NCBI GenBank assembly: GCA_030035585.1
Contig: CM057462.1
Span: 116,989,234 to 117,053,233 of the forward strand
Origin: Dugong dugon
Lineage: Eukaryota > Chordata > Mammalia > Sirenia > Dugongidae
Direction of reading: 5' to 3'
Length of the DNA stretch: 64,000 nt
In this document: positions 12,173-25,128 of the stretch, piece after piece
How the letters are laid out: the number at the start of each line of letters is the position of its first letter
Position numbering within the stretch: the stretch's first letter is position 1
Notes under the pieces: model-generated
What the model was told of the DNA's origin: nothing
The model's input: only the letters and a program-made list of their open reading frames with translations
Databases searched by the model: none
Program-made: the position numbers and the translations under genes

Positions 12173-13206
12173 GACTAATGAGGTACAGTAGTCCAGTGAC
12201 AAGGGCCAGAAGGCAGAAGGGGATAAGGAAGCTGGTGATAGGGAACCCAAGGTTGAGTAAGGATATTGTTGATGTGTTGTGAGATTGTTAACCGTTGTCA
12301 TAGGGCCACATGTGTAGTAACTGTTAAATGAGAAACTGTTTTGTTCTGTAAGCCTTCATCTTAAGTGAGAATAGCAGCACAATTGGAAGAGCGTAGTCAA
12401 TGTCACTGAACTGTGCATGTAGAAATTTTTGAAATGGTGTATCTTTGGCTATGTGTAGTTTCACCAAAAAAAAGGTTGAGAAGTTAGAGGGTTGACATGT
12501 TGTGGGGTTGTTAACCAATGTCATAAAACAATATGTGTACTACTGTTTCATGAGAAACTATTTGTTCTGTAAGCCTTCACCTGGTGTACAATAAAAATCA
12601 ATAAATCAATAAATAAAAAAAAAAACAAAAACAAAACAGAACTAATGAGGCTCAGCAGTCCAGGGACAAGGATTGGAAGGCAGGAAGGGAAAGGAAAACT
12701 GGTGATAGGGAACCCAAGGTTGAGAAGGGACAGTGTTGACATGTCGTGGGTTGTTAACCATTGTCCTAGAGCAATATGTGTACTGTTTAATTAGAAACTA
12801 TTTGTTCTGCAAATCTTCATCTAAGGTACAAAAAAAAAAAAAAAGAATTATCTATGTGAGATCAAGGTGACAACAGCAACTCAAAAGGTTTGATAGGAAG
12901 CCTAGCGGGCAGTGAGTTGAAGATAACAGTGATGGAATAATTTGGAAAAGGATAGTGAGAATAGCAGCACAACTGATAGAATGTAATCGATGTCTCTGAA
13001 TTGTACATGTAGAAACTTTTGAAATGGTGTAACCTTGGCTATGTACATTTTCACCAAAAAAAAAGGTTCTCCAAGTTCGAGAATGGAGAGGGTTGACATG
13101 TCGTGGTGTTGTTAACCAATGTCATAAAACAATATGTGTACTGGCTGTTTAATGAGAAACTATTTGTTCTGTAAACCTTCATCTAAGGTACAATAAAAAA
13201 AATTTA
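12173..13206 (+). repeat. reiterated L1 3' UTR units at the end of L1-A
   Basis: A segment containing 'ttgttaaccaatgtcata' and 'gagaaactatttgttctgta' occurs four times, with the anchor near 12286, 12508, 12748 and 13108 (spacing about 222, 240 and 360 nt). The units are separated by A-rich tracts at 12588-12634 and 12829-12844. L1-B has only the first two units, so the last two (about 12635-13206) are additional in this copy. Confidence 0.85.
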
Positions 13207-15600
13207 AAAAATTTTTGCAAGACCAATGGCTTATTCATTGCAGATTCTTTTTTTCAACAACATAAACGCAGCTATACATGTGGGCCTCACCAGATGGAAT
13301 ACACTGGAGTCAAATTGACTACATCTGTAGAAAGAGACGATGCAAAAGCTCAGTATCATCAGTCAAGGCCAGGGCAACTGCAGAACAAACCATCAGTTGC
13401 TCATATGCAAGATCAAGCTGAAGCTGAAGAAAATTAAAACAAGTCCACAAGAGCCAAAGTACGACCTTGAGTATATCCCTCCTGAATTTAGAGACCATCT
13501 CAAGAATAGATTTGACATATTAACATTGATGACGGAAGACGAGACGAGTTGTGGGATGACATCAAAGACATCACACATAAAGAAAGCAAAAGGGCATTAA
13601 AAAGAAAGTAAAGCCCAAAATGGAGGTCAAAAGAGACTCTGAAGCTTGTTCTTGAACGTAGATTACAAAAAAAAAACCAAACCTGTTGCCATCGAGTCAA
13701 TTCTGACTCATAGTGACCCTATAGGATAGAGTAGAACTGCCCCATAGAGTTTCCAAGGAGCGGTTGGTGAATTTGAACTGCCAACCTTTTGGTTAGTAGT
13801 GAAGCTCTTAATCACTGGCTACCAATGCTGCTAGCTGAAGAAAAGGAAGAAATGATAAAGTAAAAGAGCTGAACAGAAGATTTCAAAGAGCAGCTCAAGA
13901 AGACAAAGTATTATAATAAAATATGCAAAGAACTGGAGTTAGAAAACCAAAAGGGACGAACATGCTTAGCATTTCTCAAGCTAAAAAATCTGAAGAAAAA
14001 TATTCAAGCCTCGAGTTGCAATACTGAAGGATTCCATGGCAAAAAATCGACACAAGAAGCATCAAAAGAAGACAGAAGGAATACACAGAGTCACTGAACC
14101 AAAAAGAATTAATCGACATTCAGCCATTTCAGGAGGTAGCATATGATCAAGAACTGATGGTATAGAAGGAAGAAGTCCAAGCTGTACTGAAGGCATTGGT
14201 GAAAAACAAGCCTCCAGGAATTGACAGCATACCAATTGAGATGTTTCAACAAATGGCTACAGAGCTGGAAGCACTCACTCACCTACACCAAGAAATTTGG
14301 CAGATAGCTGCCTGGCCAACCAATTGGAAGAGATCCATATTTGAGCCCATTTCAAAGAAAGATGATCCAGCAGAATGCAGAAATTGTCGAACAATATCAT
14401 TAATATCACACACAAGTAAAATTTTGCTGGAAATCTTTCAGAAGTGGTTGCAGCAGTGCTTCGACAGGGAATTGCCAGAAATTCAAGCCAGATTCAGAAG
14501 AGGATGTGTAATGAAGGATATCATTGCTGTTGTCAGATGTATCTTGGCTGAAAGCAGAGAATACCAGAAAGATGTTTACCTGTGTTTTATTGACTACACA
14601 AAGGCATTCGACTGTATGGATCATAACAAATTATGGATAGCATTGCAAAGAATGGGAATTCTAGAACACATAATTGTGCCCATGCGGAACCTATACATAG
14701 ACGAAGAGGCAGTCATTCGAGTAAAACAAGGGGATACTGGTGGTTTAAAATTAGGAAAAGTGTGCATCAGAGTTGTATCTTTTTACCGTACTTATTCAGT
14801 CTATATGCTGAGCAAATAATTCGAGAAGCTGGACTATATGAAGAAGAAGGTGACATCAGGATTGGAGGAAGACTCATTAACAACCTGCATTATGCAAATG
14901 ACACTACCTTGCTTGCTGAAAGTGAAGAGGACTTGAAGCACTTACTGATGAAAATCAAAGACTACAGCCTTCAGTATGGATTACATCTCAACGTAAAGAA
15001 AACAAAAATCCTCACAACTGGACCAGTAAGCAACATCTTGATAAGCAGAGAAAAGTTTGAAGTTGTCAAGGATTTCATTTTACTTGGTTCCACAGTTAGC
15101 CCCCATTGAAGCAGCTTTCAAGAAATCAAAAGATGCATTGCATTGGGCAAATCTGTGGCAGAAGACATATTTAAAGTGGTAAAAAGCAAAGATGCCACCT
15201 TGAGGACTATGGTGCACCTGAACCATGGTATTTTCAGTCACCTCACATGCATGTGAAAGCTGGACAACGAATAAGGGAATGAAGAAAGTTGAGTATACTA
15301 TGAACTTCCAGAATGCTTCTTAGAAGTGAAGGTAGTGAAACTTCATCTAGCTTACTTTGGTCATGTTATCAGGAGGGACCAGTCCCTGGAGGAAGACATC
15401 GTGCCTGGTAAAGTAGAGGGTCAGCAAAAGAGAGGATGACCTTCAACAAGGTGGATTGACACAGTAACTGCAACAATGGGCTCAAATGTAGCAACAATTA
15501 TGAAGATGGTGCAGGACCCGGCAGTCTTTCATTTTATTGTGCATGGGGTTGCTATGAGTCAGAACCGACTCTATGGCACCTAACAACAAACAACAAATGA
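13207..15600 (+). pseudogene. RTE-clade LINE, 3' part with decayed reverse transcriptase
   Basis: Continues the element interrupted at 4464. Endonuclease residues run from 'aagaccaatggcttattc' onward, followed by the reverse transcriptase, best seen in the open stretches 14196-14819 and 14633-15109. Motifs seen are PPGIDSIPIEMFQ, FEPISKK, NCRTISLIS, YTKAFDCMDHNKLW (catalytic Asp kept) and LHYANDTTLLAESEEDL, where the usual YADD box reads YAND. A frameshift near 14750 separates the last two. The 3' end reads 'gctatgagtcagaaccgact' then 'ctatggcacctaacaaca', the tail shared with AfroSINEs. A SINE (13666-13829) also interrupts it. The copy is dead. Confidence 0.88.
13666..13829 (-). mobile_element. 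AfroSINE, antisense, nested in the RTE element
   Basis: Starts with a poly(A)/'ccaaacctgttgccatcgag' stretch (tail on the complementary strand), passes the core 'ccctataggatagagtagaa' and ends near 'cttaatcactggctacc'. RTE sequence resumes at 'ctagctgaag'. Head sequence is degenerate. Confidence 0.85.
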
Positions 15601-15794
15601 GGAATAATAATTTACAATAAGATGACTACTTTAGGATTATAAATGTATCAGAGCATTATTTAAATATGATTGAGAGATTTACTAAATATTTGGTAAAAAT
15701 ATTTGGAACTAATAAGAATCTTTGCATATGTTTAAAAGAAAAAATACTTTTGCTCCACAAATATCTCTATCCCATGTTAATTTTTATATTATAA

Positions 15795-15983
<189 letters not shown>

Positions 15984-16057
15984 TGACTTGAACACATATT
16001 TTAGAAAATACTAGGCAAGCAGTTGTACGTATTTATCCCCAACTACCAATATTGAAA

Positions 16058-16240
16058 GGAGCCTTAGTGGCACAGTGGTTAAAGTGCTGGACTGCTAACC
16101 AAAAGGTCGGTGGTTGGAAACCACCAGCAGCTCTTTGAGAAAGATGTAGTAGTCTGCTTCCGTAGACATTTACAGCCTTGTGAGCTGGAATAGACTGGAT
16201 GGCTGTGGGTATGGTTTTTTTTTATTTTTTTTGAATTTTG
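16058..16240 (+). mobile_element. AfroSINE, sense, with target-site duplication
   Basis: Begins 'ggagccttagtggcacagtg', carries the pol III B-box-like 'ggttggaaacc', and ends in a T-rich tail. Flanks share 'aatattgaa' (16048-16056 and 16241-16249). Confidence 0.85.
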
Positions 16241-16373
16241 AATATTGAATTTTTTTTTCGAGGGAAACAGTTGCTTCTACCTAATTGCTTAAGTTGAACT
16301 CATAGTTCTGCCATAATTAAAAGTAACCATGAATCCTATCAAAGATGGAACCTCTTTATATCTCCCATAATTT

Positions 16374-16625
16374 ATATGTGTAAACTAATCAGAGGCTCCT
16401 GCAAAAAGAAACAGTAGCTACATTTGTGAGCACTCATTAGTACCAGACATTGTTCAAGTGTTCTACCTGTATTAATTCTCTTAATCCTGATAACACTATA
16501 AGGTGTAGGTACTGTTGTTATCCTCATTTTCAGTCTAAGGAAACTGAGGCACAGCAAGATCACACAGCCAGTAAATGATAGAGTCAGGATTTGAACCCTG
16601 TCTGTTCCCAGAATCCATGCTCTTT
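16374..16625 (-). repeat. MIR-containing 252-bp direct duplication, arm 1
   Basis: Complement of a MIR: the pattern 'ctgaggcacagcaagatcac', 'acagccagtaaatgatagag' and 'gatttgaaccctgtctgttc' is the MIR core in reverse. The whole 252 nt recurs at 18051-18302 in the same orientation with five differences by eye and no gap. Confidence 0.9.
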
Positions 16626-17157
16626 CCCACTACAATGCAGCTGCCAAACGAGCCCCAAATACCAATATTGAACTGGTGGCAATGTATTCTTTCCATTTCT
16701 TTTATTAGTAGAATAGAAGCATCCCTATTTACACAGTTATCAATAGATTTTCCCCTTGGTGGTTTTGCACTTTTGATGGTGGAGTTAATGACAGAGGACA
16801 TTCTGAACTTAAGGAACACTTCTAGCACTGTGGTCAATTCTTACATTTTTTTATTAAAACTAGTTTTACGTTTTGTTTTCACTTTTTTATTCCTTGGATC
16901 TGGGATCTTATGATAATGACTGAAGAAGGGTTTTTTTTGTTCATTTGTTTGTTTTCGGTGGAGGAAGAGGCCGCCAGCTTGGGTCGTTTTAGCCTTCATT
17001 CACTAAATAGTGGCTTCATGTATTAGTTTCAATTACATTGACTTAGTTTTGTCCACTTTTTTTTAATGGTTTGAATTTTAACCCTGAATTTTTAATTTTC
17101 AGTGTAAGTACCAAAATTGAAACAATAAATGTTCACAGTACTTTTTTTCTTTTATAG

Positions 17158-17262
<105 letters not shown>

Positions 17263-17957
17263 TAATGGCACTATGTAAGAATTAGAAATATAAGGCATGC
17301 ATCACTGTGAACTTTTGTAAAAACTGTTTATTGACCTAATTTTGTATTTTTTATTTAATCTAAGTTATAAATTTAAATGTATTTGTTCATGATTACTGTA
17401 GAATGATTATTTATAGTCTACCATTAATCCCATAACCTCTGTCAGTTATAACTCTGAATCTTAGAGAATGTGAATAAATCTGACCTCTAGGTCCATACCA
17501 AAAGAGTAGCCTTCTCATAATTATTTCCAAAAAGGGGAAGGCAGGGAAGCCTTGCTATGACTTATGCCAAAAGGCGAATCAAGAGACAATACATACTAGT
17601 GATCAATTCTTCCTTTGTCTCACTTTTACCACTTAAATGAAGGAAATATATTGCATTATTTTTTTAAGTTGGTCTGATGGGAATTACAACAATAGAATAG
17701 TTTCTCTTACTGAAGGCAGTTATACTTTTCCAAACTGTGAAATGTGCTTAGAGAAACTGTAATATCTAAAAGGATGGTTTGATGTCTATCCATTTTCCTT
17801 TCCTCTGCTATTCGTTGGTGGTGAAAACCAGAAAGGAGAAACTAAGAATAACTGGACACAAGTCGGACTAAGGAAAGAGTAAGGGATAAGACATGTGCTT
17901 AGAGAGACAACAGACTGAGTAAAGTACTCACTGACCAATTGAAATTTGGCTAACCTA

Positions 17958-18050
17958 TACAACCCTGTGGGGCAGTTCTACTCTGTCCCATAGGGTCTCT
18001 ATGAGTTGGAATTGACTCGACGGCAATGAGTTGTTGTTTTTTTTTTTTTA
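17958..18050 (+). mobile_element. AfroSINE, 5'-truncated
   Basis: Only the 3' half is present: 'aaccctgtggggcagttcta', then 'gttggaattgactcgacggc' and a T-rich tail. The duplicated 252-bp block begins immediately after the tail, with no gap. Confidence 0.85.
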
Positions 18051-18302
18051 ATATGTGTAAACTAATCACAGGCTCCTGCAAAAAGAAACAATAGCTACAT
18101 TTGGGAGCACTCATTAGTACCAGACATTGTTCAAGTGTTCTACCTGTATTAATTCTCTTAATCCTGATAACACTGTAAGGTGTAGGTACTGTTGTTATCC
18201 TCATTTTCAGTCTAAGGAAACTGAGGCACAGCAAGATCATACAGCCAGTAAATGATAGAGTCAGGATTTGAACCCTGTCTGTTCCCAGAATCCATGCTCT
18301 TT
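18051..18302 (-). repeat. MIR-containing 252-bp direct duplication, arm 2
   Basis: Same length and order as 16374-16625. The differences seen are single-base (G/C, G/A, T/G, A/G and C/T changes). Homology stops abruptly at both ends. Confidence 0.9.
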
Positions 18303-18459
18303 ATACAAGTGTTAGAATGAAATAAAAGATTTTTTTCAGCTTTCCTCTCATTATCTTTCATAATTTAAAGCATATGTAACATTTTAGTTTTTATAATCTT
18401 AATATCATTGCAGTTAACACATTTCTTCTTTAAGTATGCTTAACAAATAATGTGACCAC

Positions 18460-19245
18460 TAATAAATACCAAAACTTTAAAAACTGCATTTATATTATAA
18501 AAGTGATAGACATGCATTGTACACAATTTGGATAATACAGAATATAAAGAAACAACCAAAAAAATATGTAATCCTACCACCCAGAGGCAACTTTTTTTAG
18601 CACTTTTATACATTTTGCTTTTAATTCTTCTATGCATGTTATCACAGTTGAGATCAGAGTGAATGTACAGTTTTGTGGCATGCTTTTTTCACTTGAATGA
18701 TAACAAGCAAGCAAACGTCATTCTAATGGCTTGTGCAAATGTACTATAAAGTATTTGACAATTCTTCTATTGTTTCCTTTTTCTTTTTTACTATTACAAA
18801 TACTGTGATAAACATCTTCCTGTATTTCAAATTATTTCCTTAGGATAGATTCCCAGAAGTGGAATTACTAAGTCAAAGGGTATGAATATTTTTAAGGCTC
18901 TTGATACTATTGCCAAATTGCTTTCCAAAAAGATTGTACCATTTGGCACTCCTACCAGCACTGTATGAGTGCCTGTTCTACCACACCCTCTTTAGCACTG
19001 GGTAGTCTCCTTTTAAAAATCTACTCATAGGCAGAAAATGATAGATATCTCATTGTTTTAATTCTCATTTCTTTATTAGATTTTTTTAATGCTTAGTAGT
19101 CATTTGTACTTCTTTGTTATATGTGTGAATTGTTAATTCATTCCCTTTGCCCATGTATATATTGTAATTTATTGTTTTTTATTGATTTGTCTTAATTTTA
19201 TATATCTAGGGTATTGACTTGCATCTGAAATATTTATTATATTAG
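18460..19245 (-). mobile_element. old L1 3' end (L1M-type), antisense
   Basis: In the complementary reading this is the end of ORF2 and the 3' UTR of an old mammalian L1. It contains 'gattcccagaagtggaatta', 'gtcaaagggtatgaatattt' and 'cctaccagcactgtatgagt', a pattern typical of L1M copies. Too diverged for any frame. Confidence 0.75.
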
Positions 19246-19709
19246 ACCTAGCACATAATCTAACACATAGAAATCAAAGTTTAGTTTTAAGGGTCTGGTT
19301 CAACATTACATGTTTCCATTATAATAAAAATTATTGTTAATAAATTACATTACCAGTGAGTTTTGAATGAAAAGAGATAAAGCAAAGTTGGCACCCATTT
19401 CTGTTAACAAAAAAAAGTACTTTTCCTATTAAACCAATCTCTCCCTTTAAAAAAAATAAAGAAACAGGAAAAAAAGAAAAAGAAAACCTCTATATTATAG
19501 TATTGTATTTTAGCTATGAGTTTGAAAACTAAATAGTTTGTAAAGCTAAAATTTTGACAAAAGGTTGGGACATGGGGAGTGCTGATGGTAATTAGAGGGT
19601 ACATTTGAGGGTAAAACAAAAGATCTGAGAACTCAGCTTATTTCTCTCTACATGATTGAGGTTTTTTTGTTTTTTCCATAATCTTTTCTGCCCACTGACA
19701 CTGATCATA

Positions 19710-19919
19710 CCAAAAAAACCAAACCCACTGCCATTGAGTTGATTCTGACTCATAGCGACCCTATAGGACAGAGTAGAACTGCCCCATAGGGTTTCCAAGG
19801 CTGTAATCTTTACAGAAGCAGACCACCAATCTTTCTCTTATGGAGCAGCTGGTGGTTTCAAATCTCTGACCTTTCTGTTAGCGGCTGAATGCTTAATCAC
19901 TGCACCACCATGGCTCCTT
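19710..19919 (-). mobile_element. AfroSINE, antisense, full length, with target-site duplication
   Basis: Reads from 'caaaaaaaccaaacccactg' to 'gcaccaccatggctcctt'. Flanks share 'ctgacactgatcata' (19695-19709) and 'ctgacactgaccata' (19920-19934). Includes the longer internal section with 'ctgtaatctttacagaagca'. Confidence 0.92.
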
Positions 19920-20771
19920 CTGACACTGACCATAGTTGACAATAAACTTTATGTAAACATACATTACTATTTTATTCTTATTAAATATTTCTAGGTGTTA
20001 ATTTTGTAAGCTTATACAAAACAGCAAAACCAATTAAAAATAACATTTAAATTGTATATTTGCTTTGCAAACACTTTTTATACACATTATTTTCTTTCAT
20101 CTGATATAACCCTCACAAAACCCTATGAATTAGTTATCTTTCCTGTGTATCTTTTAGAGATGAGAAGCAAAAAGGTAAATAGCTAAAATAAAACGTACTT
20201 TAAATATGTAAGTTTATTGGGTTCTACATTATACTTCTAACTTTCCCAAGATTCTGTGAAGCGGGCAGAATTATCTTGAGTACATTCACCCTCGTAACTC
20301 AAACACTATTGAGTATTTTGAAGTCAGCTCCACTACTGACTATGAAGTCGCACATCTACTATTTGGTTCAAAGCCTTTGACCTTCCTAGGGTATGTAGAA
20401 AATGTGATTTGTAAGATTATGAATCTGGAATGGGCCTTAAGAGGTAATTTGGTCCAACTCCCTTCCTACTATTGAGCAACAACGAACTTATCGCAAAGAA
20501 ATAGATATCTATGATACGCTTAATGAATGTAGGAAGAAGACTTAATAATCTTTCCTAACAGCCATTTCCAGTATACAGAAATTCTCCTGTTTGTTTAATT
20601 TAGACCTGACCTTATACAGTTTGTTCATTTTTTATCTGTCCTGAATAGCTGCTCAGCAACTGCTTTTTAAAAAATTTTGTATGCCTGAAAACCATTTTGA
20701 AATCATCTATGACTTCATTTTCTTCTTAGTAAATTAAGTAATAACTGATATTTGGTGTTGGTTTCTCTCAG

Positions 20772-20894
20772 GGCTACAATAAGGCAGTGGATTGGTGGGC
20801 ATTAGGCGTGTTAATCTATGAAATGGCAGCTGGCTACCCCCCATTCTTTGCAGACCAGCCAATTCAGATTTATGAAAAGATTGTTTCTGGAAAG
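20772..20894 (+). CDS. PRKACB: PRKACB exon: helices F and G region (residues 214-254)
   Basis: This 123-nt exon (41 codons, phase 0) has acceptor 'gtttctctcag' and donor 'gtaagt'. It encodes [20 protein letters not shown], then [21 protein letters not shown]. Asp220 in VDWWALG is the conserved helix F aspartate that anchors the catalytic loop, and Glu230 in YEMAAG contacts the P-2 arginine of substrates in this family. The frame runs on into the intron for some codons after the donor; this is read-through, not coding. Confidence 0.98.
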
Positions 20895-23800
20895 GTAAGT
20901 CATATGTATTATTATTCATTATTTCTGTATATGAATTTTAAGCTTTATAGATTGAAACCGTATCATCACACTGTTATCTTAAATTGGGAAAAATATAGAA
21001 ATATCCATAGTTGCTTCTCTTGTATCTAGCATTCATTTAATATAGCAGCATAAATATTGAATCATTGAAGTCCCTTAAAGAACAAAGGGCAATTGTATAA
21101 ACAAATCAGGAAAATAATAGAGTATTTTTCATTTCTAGTATCTTTATCCCTTATAAAACATAGGATCATAGTCCTAATTTCCAGTATTTATTATTAGTTA
21201 TTTCATGTAGACATCACCTTTGAGAGGAGTTTTAGGGGCTGTTTTTATATGCCCTTGCTTTTCCAGAAGAGACTTCTTGTTTGAATTATGTTAAACACCA
21301 CAAAGTTGAAAGTAAATATAAAATGGATAAGCCTTTTTAAGATGGAAATACATGGAAGTTACTTTAACAGAATTGTTTATGTTGATTGTGATTATAATTG
21401 CCATAGATTTTAAGCAAATATGGAAATAACATTAATTTTTCTTAAATGTGAGATTTACTATAATCAATAGTATAAGTATGAACACTTTACATTATGTAAT
21501 TACTCCATAAACTTCTCTTCTTTTGCATTTATAATCCCTATTTTGGTTCCAAAAGTCTTTTGTTTAGGGTCTTTCATTTTCTTTTTCCTTAGCTCATATC
21601 TCAAAAGATCTCTTTAAAAATACCACAATCAGTTTTTGTAGAGATGAGCCTGATTCTTCCCACATATAGCAAAGAAAGAATAAGCTTTTAAACATCGCCA
21701 AAAGTAGACCTTCTTAACATTTATGATAGATATATGGGAAGGTATATTTTCCATAATTTCCCTTCTTCCTACATGTGGTAAGCTCTATTATTTTGTTTTC
21801 TCTCTCTCTCTCTCTACCACACAGCCCCATTTAGACTATGAGCAGGAAATAAAGTATCAATCCTGACATCATATTGCCCTGAGATGGGATATAGTTGACT
21901 CCTTTGTACTTTTTGGCCTTCTTAGGTAGAGATAAGTCTAATCATCCTAAGGAATCTGGAAGACAGAAAGTCTCTATTTCTTTGTATCTCAGCCAGATTC
22001 AATCTCTATATTTAGTGTAAAAGCTGACCCTCAGCATTTATGAACTTAAAGTTTACAATGTTAACTACTCACAAGGTACCCTGAATGTCCATAATGTAGT
22101 AATTTATCTTTTTTGCCAAGAAACAAATTTAAATCATGGATGCTACACAGCTGGACTATAACAACAAGACACTTATGAACAGGATGAGTCTTTCCAACCA
22201 CCTATAATCCACATCTTAATATAGTATTGTATCATATTTTATCGTGCATATGCAATTTACAGGGATCACAAGATTTTCAGTTATATTTTACTGCATTTTA
22301 TGGGGAAAGCTTTATGTTATGGCTGTATTCACAAATCAGGAGAATAACTAAAGAACATATACCTCAACTATGTTGAAGGTAAAAAAAATATACACCTCTT
22401 ACAGATAAGTAAACTAAGCTAGGTATTGAAAGATTTATACTGACAAAGGTAATAGAGGAAGGCAGAATGCAGTATTTATCTTAAGTAACTAAATATCACT
22501 GCTGTTCTTATTATACTTGTAGATCTCTAGGCTTCAGATTTCTTATCTGTTTTCCCCTAGCATATTCAGTCACAGTAAAAGAACTTTTGAGATGAATGAA
22601 ACAAAACATGGAAAAAAATTAATAAACAAGGCAGTGATTTATTTTTTAAGAATTTCAGAAATGAACATGTAAAATCTCAAGAGGGAATAACAGCCAAAGA
22701 TCATATGAACAATGAGGAACTAAAATACATTAAAATAACTGACTCAGAGAATAGTATTTTATTAATATAAAAACTAAGAATTCAGAAATTTTAGTAATAG
22801 TTCCAAATAATTTAATGAAGGGTAATTATGAAGTTCTTGAATCTTTACTGTATTGCTTTTATTTCTACTTCTTCATAAAATAAATCAAATTTCTTGACAA
22901 GGATACTGTCATAACTAAATTTTCATTTACTTAATAAAAATTGCCTTAAAGTGAATGTATTTTCATCTGTCTGAATTGGCCTCAAATTGCCAATTGTTCC
23001 ACATAGGTTAATTTTTTTTCAGGTAATGTTTTATGAATATGCTTTTATTTCATATCAAACTTTTACATCTAATAAAAGCTTACAACTGAAACCTGCGTAT
23101 GTTCTAAAATCTTAACAGCTTTAACCCTAATCACCTTAGAGAGGAGACTAGCAGCATAAAATTTTATCATGTCAAAATATCTGATTTTTTCTCCTCCTTT
23201 GTTTAGAAATATGATAGGGTATTTGGTGTACTTTTGTTTTTAATTAAATGTGCGAACTTATCTTTCCCCATACTGGATAAAGGGTTAAATCCATCCCATT
23301 CTCCCTTTACTCATCTAAAGCAGGAAGTACTTTCCATGAAAGTAGAATATTGCCTATAAGTGATCACTAGGATCTGCATTACACAAAGAAAAAATCGTAT
23401 TTGCCATTTTCCAGTAAAACCATCTGTTCCAACACCTAAATCTAAACCAGAATGTATCTTTGTCCACATTACAAAAATATCATAGTTTCTCTGTTTAGTA
23501 GGTAAAAGCCAAATTGAAGGCTAACTAGTTTTTAATTACAAAATAATTATTTTTTAATAATTATTTGATTATTAAAAATCTAATTTTTGGTCTTATATTT
23601 GTGGATCCTGTATTTGCACTTAAAATTATAATTTTAATTCAGAAATATTTTTGTGATTTTTTTTTTTAAGAAGCTCATTATTTTATGTAATAACATTTTT
23701 GTTGATTATATTTTCCATTCTGAAACCATGCTATGAAATTATAGATATCAATGACTTATTGCATTTAACATGTATTTAATCAGTGATTAATTCACTGATG

Positions 23801-24394
23801 TACATATATTTGAATATTAGGTTATTAAATACTTTCTCTATTACAATATTTTAACTCAAAATGGTATTTTTAAGTGCACAAAAAAGATGATCAATCAGCT
23901 TGTTAGATTCTCTCCTACACATATTTTGCTTTTAAAAAAACAGAGGAGGTGGTATTTAAATGTCAAATTATTCATGCAATGTTAAGGTTCAGCTTTAGAA
24001 ATGCATAGTTGACAGAATAGTCTTAAAATTCCCACATTAACTATGCCTTATCCTGCTAATACATATGCTGAGTTTCTGTATATAGTCTTTAAATTTCAAG
24101 CCTCAGTGCCATATACTCTATGATAAGAATCAGTTATGGTTTCTACAGCAACTCTATCTGGCTGCATTACCCATGGAAATATAAAAGTTAATATCATGTT
24201 CAAAAATGATACTTGCAAATAAAGCAGCCAAGTGATAGCTGTTGTGGGAACCATAACCATGGGCACCAACAATATACAAGGAGACACTAAAAAAAACAGG
24301 GTTGTAAACATAGGTTTACAGTGAATGATCAAAAAGTCACGTAATTTTTCCCTCCATAAACATGGAAGGGTAATTGATTAGCAGCCAAATGGCT

Positions 24395-24955
24395 ATTCTG
24401 TTCCATGCTGACGTTTGCTGACCATCCTCAGACTTAGCGATTTACTAGTAGGACTCGCAGAACTCAACATATGGCCGTACACACAGCTAAAATTCATTAC
24501 AGTGAAAGGATACAAAGCAAAATCAGCAAAGGAAAAGTGCATGGGGTGAAATCTTGAGAAAACCAGGTACAAGCTTCCAAGAGTCCTCTTTCAGTAGAAT
24601 CACACAGGACAAACTTAATTCCTGTAGCAACGAATTATGACAACACGGGTGAAATATTGTCTACCCAGGAAGTTCATTAGACACTCAGTGCCCAAGGTTT
24701 TTATTGGGGGCTGGTCATATATGAACCCTCTGCCTAGCACATATATCAAAATCTCAAATCCCCAAAAGGAAGCAGATGTTCTGCATAAGCCATATTGTTT
24801 GTACTGTCTAGGCACAGTGGGACAGTCTTACCATTTAGGGAAAGTTTTGTATCAGTGTTTACCATTCAGGTTCCTAGTCACCAGCAAGGACCAACCTTGC
24901 AAGGAGACCTTTCTAAGGATAGCAGTCTCAGGCCTGTCACGTTAACTCTTCTTCC
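24395..24955. mobile_element. LTR-like interspersed repeat, family not determined
   Basis: Contains 'tcattacagtgaaaggatac', 'aaaatcagcaaaggaaaagt' and 'gtttttattgggggctggtc', a pattern I recall from mammalian LTR-type repeats. No internal retroviral coding region is next to it. The edges and family need a consensus search. Confidence 0.45.
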
Positions 24956-25077
24956 ACCTTCTACTTTCTAAATAACATACACATATGCAGATATACCACT
25001 ACACTTTTTAAGGTGCCTTTGTTAATGCTTTTTGGGAAATTAAAATGCCATTTTCTGTTTGACTCTGGCTATAGGTA

Positions 25078-25128
25078 AAGACTGAGTCAGAATCGACTCA
25101 ACAGCAATGGGTTTGATTTCTGTTTTTT
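25078..25128 (+). mobile_element. AfroSINE tail fragment
   Basis: Only the tail 'tcagaatcgactcaacagca' and 'atgggtttg' remains, after 'ctataggtaaag'. Confidence 0.65.

Larger units (their letters stand above)
4499..13206 (+). mobile_element. L1-A: full-length afrotherian L1, sense in PRKACB intron
   Basis: The element starts 'ggacttccagcaaaatggcg', the same start as L1-B (44469), and has a 1.7-kb 5' UTR (4499-6186), ORF1 (6187-7177), a 438-nt inter-ORF spacer, ORF2 (7616-11426) and a 3' UTR. The 5' UTR is rich in T and C runs and includes a G7 run near 5350. The body ends in an A-rich tract near 12600-12634, followed by about 570 nt of reiterated L1 3' UTR units before the right target copy. 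A 34-nt sequence lies between the left target copy and the L1 start. By eye it is highly similar to L1-B throughout. Both ORFs carry frameshifts and stops, so it is not autonomous. Confidence 0.93.

Noticed and set aside
20895-21029. open frame continuing past the exon donor at 20894
   Set aside because: Read-through into intron 3' of a strong 'gtaagt' donor; the next exon continues the kinase in frame.
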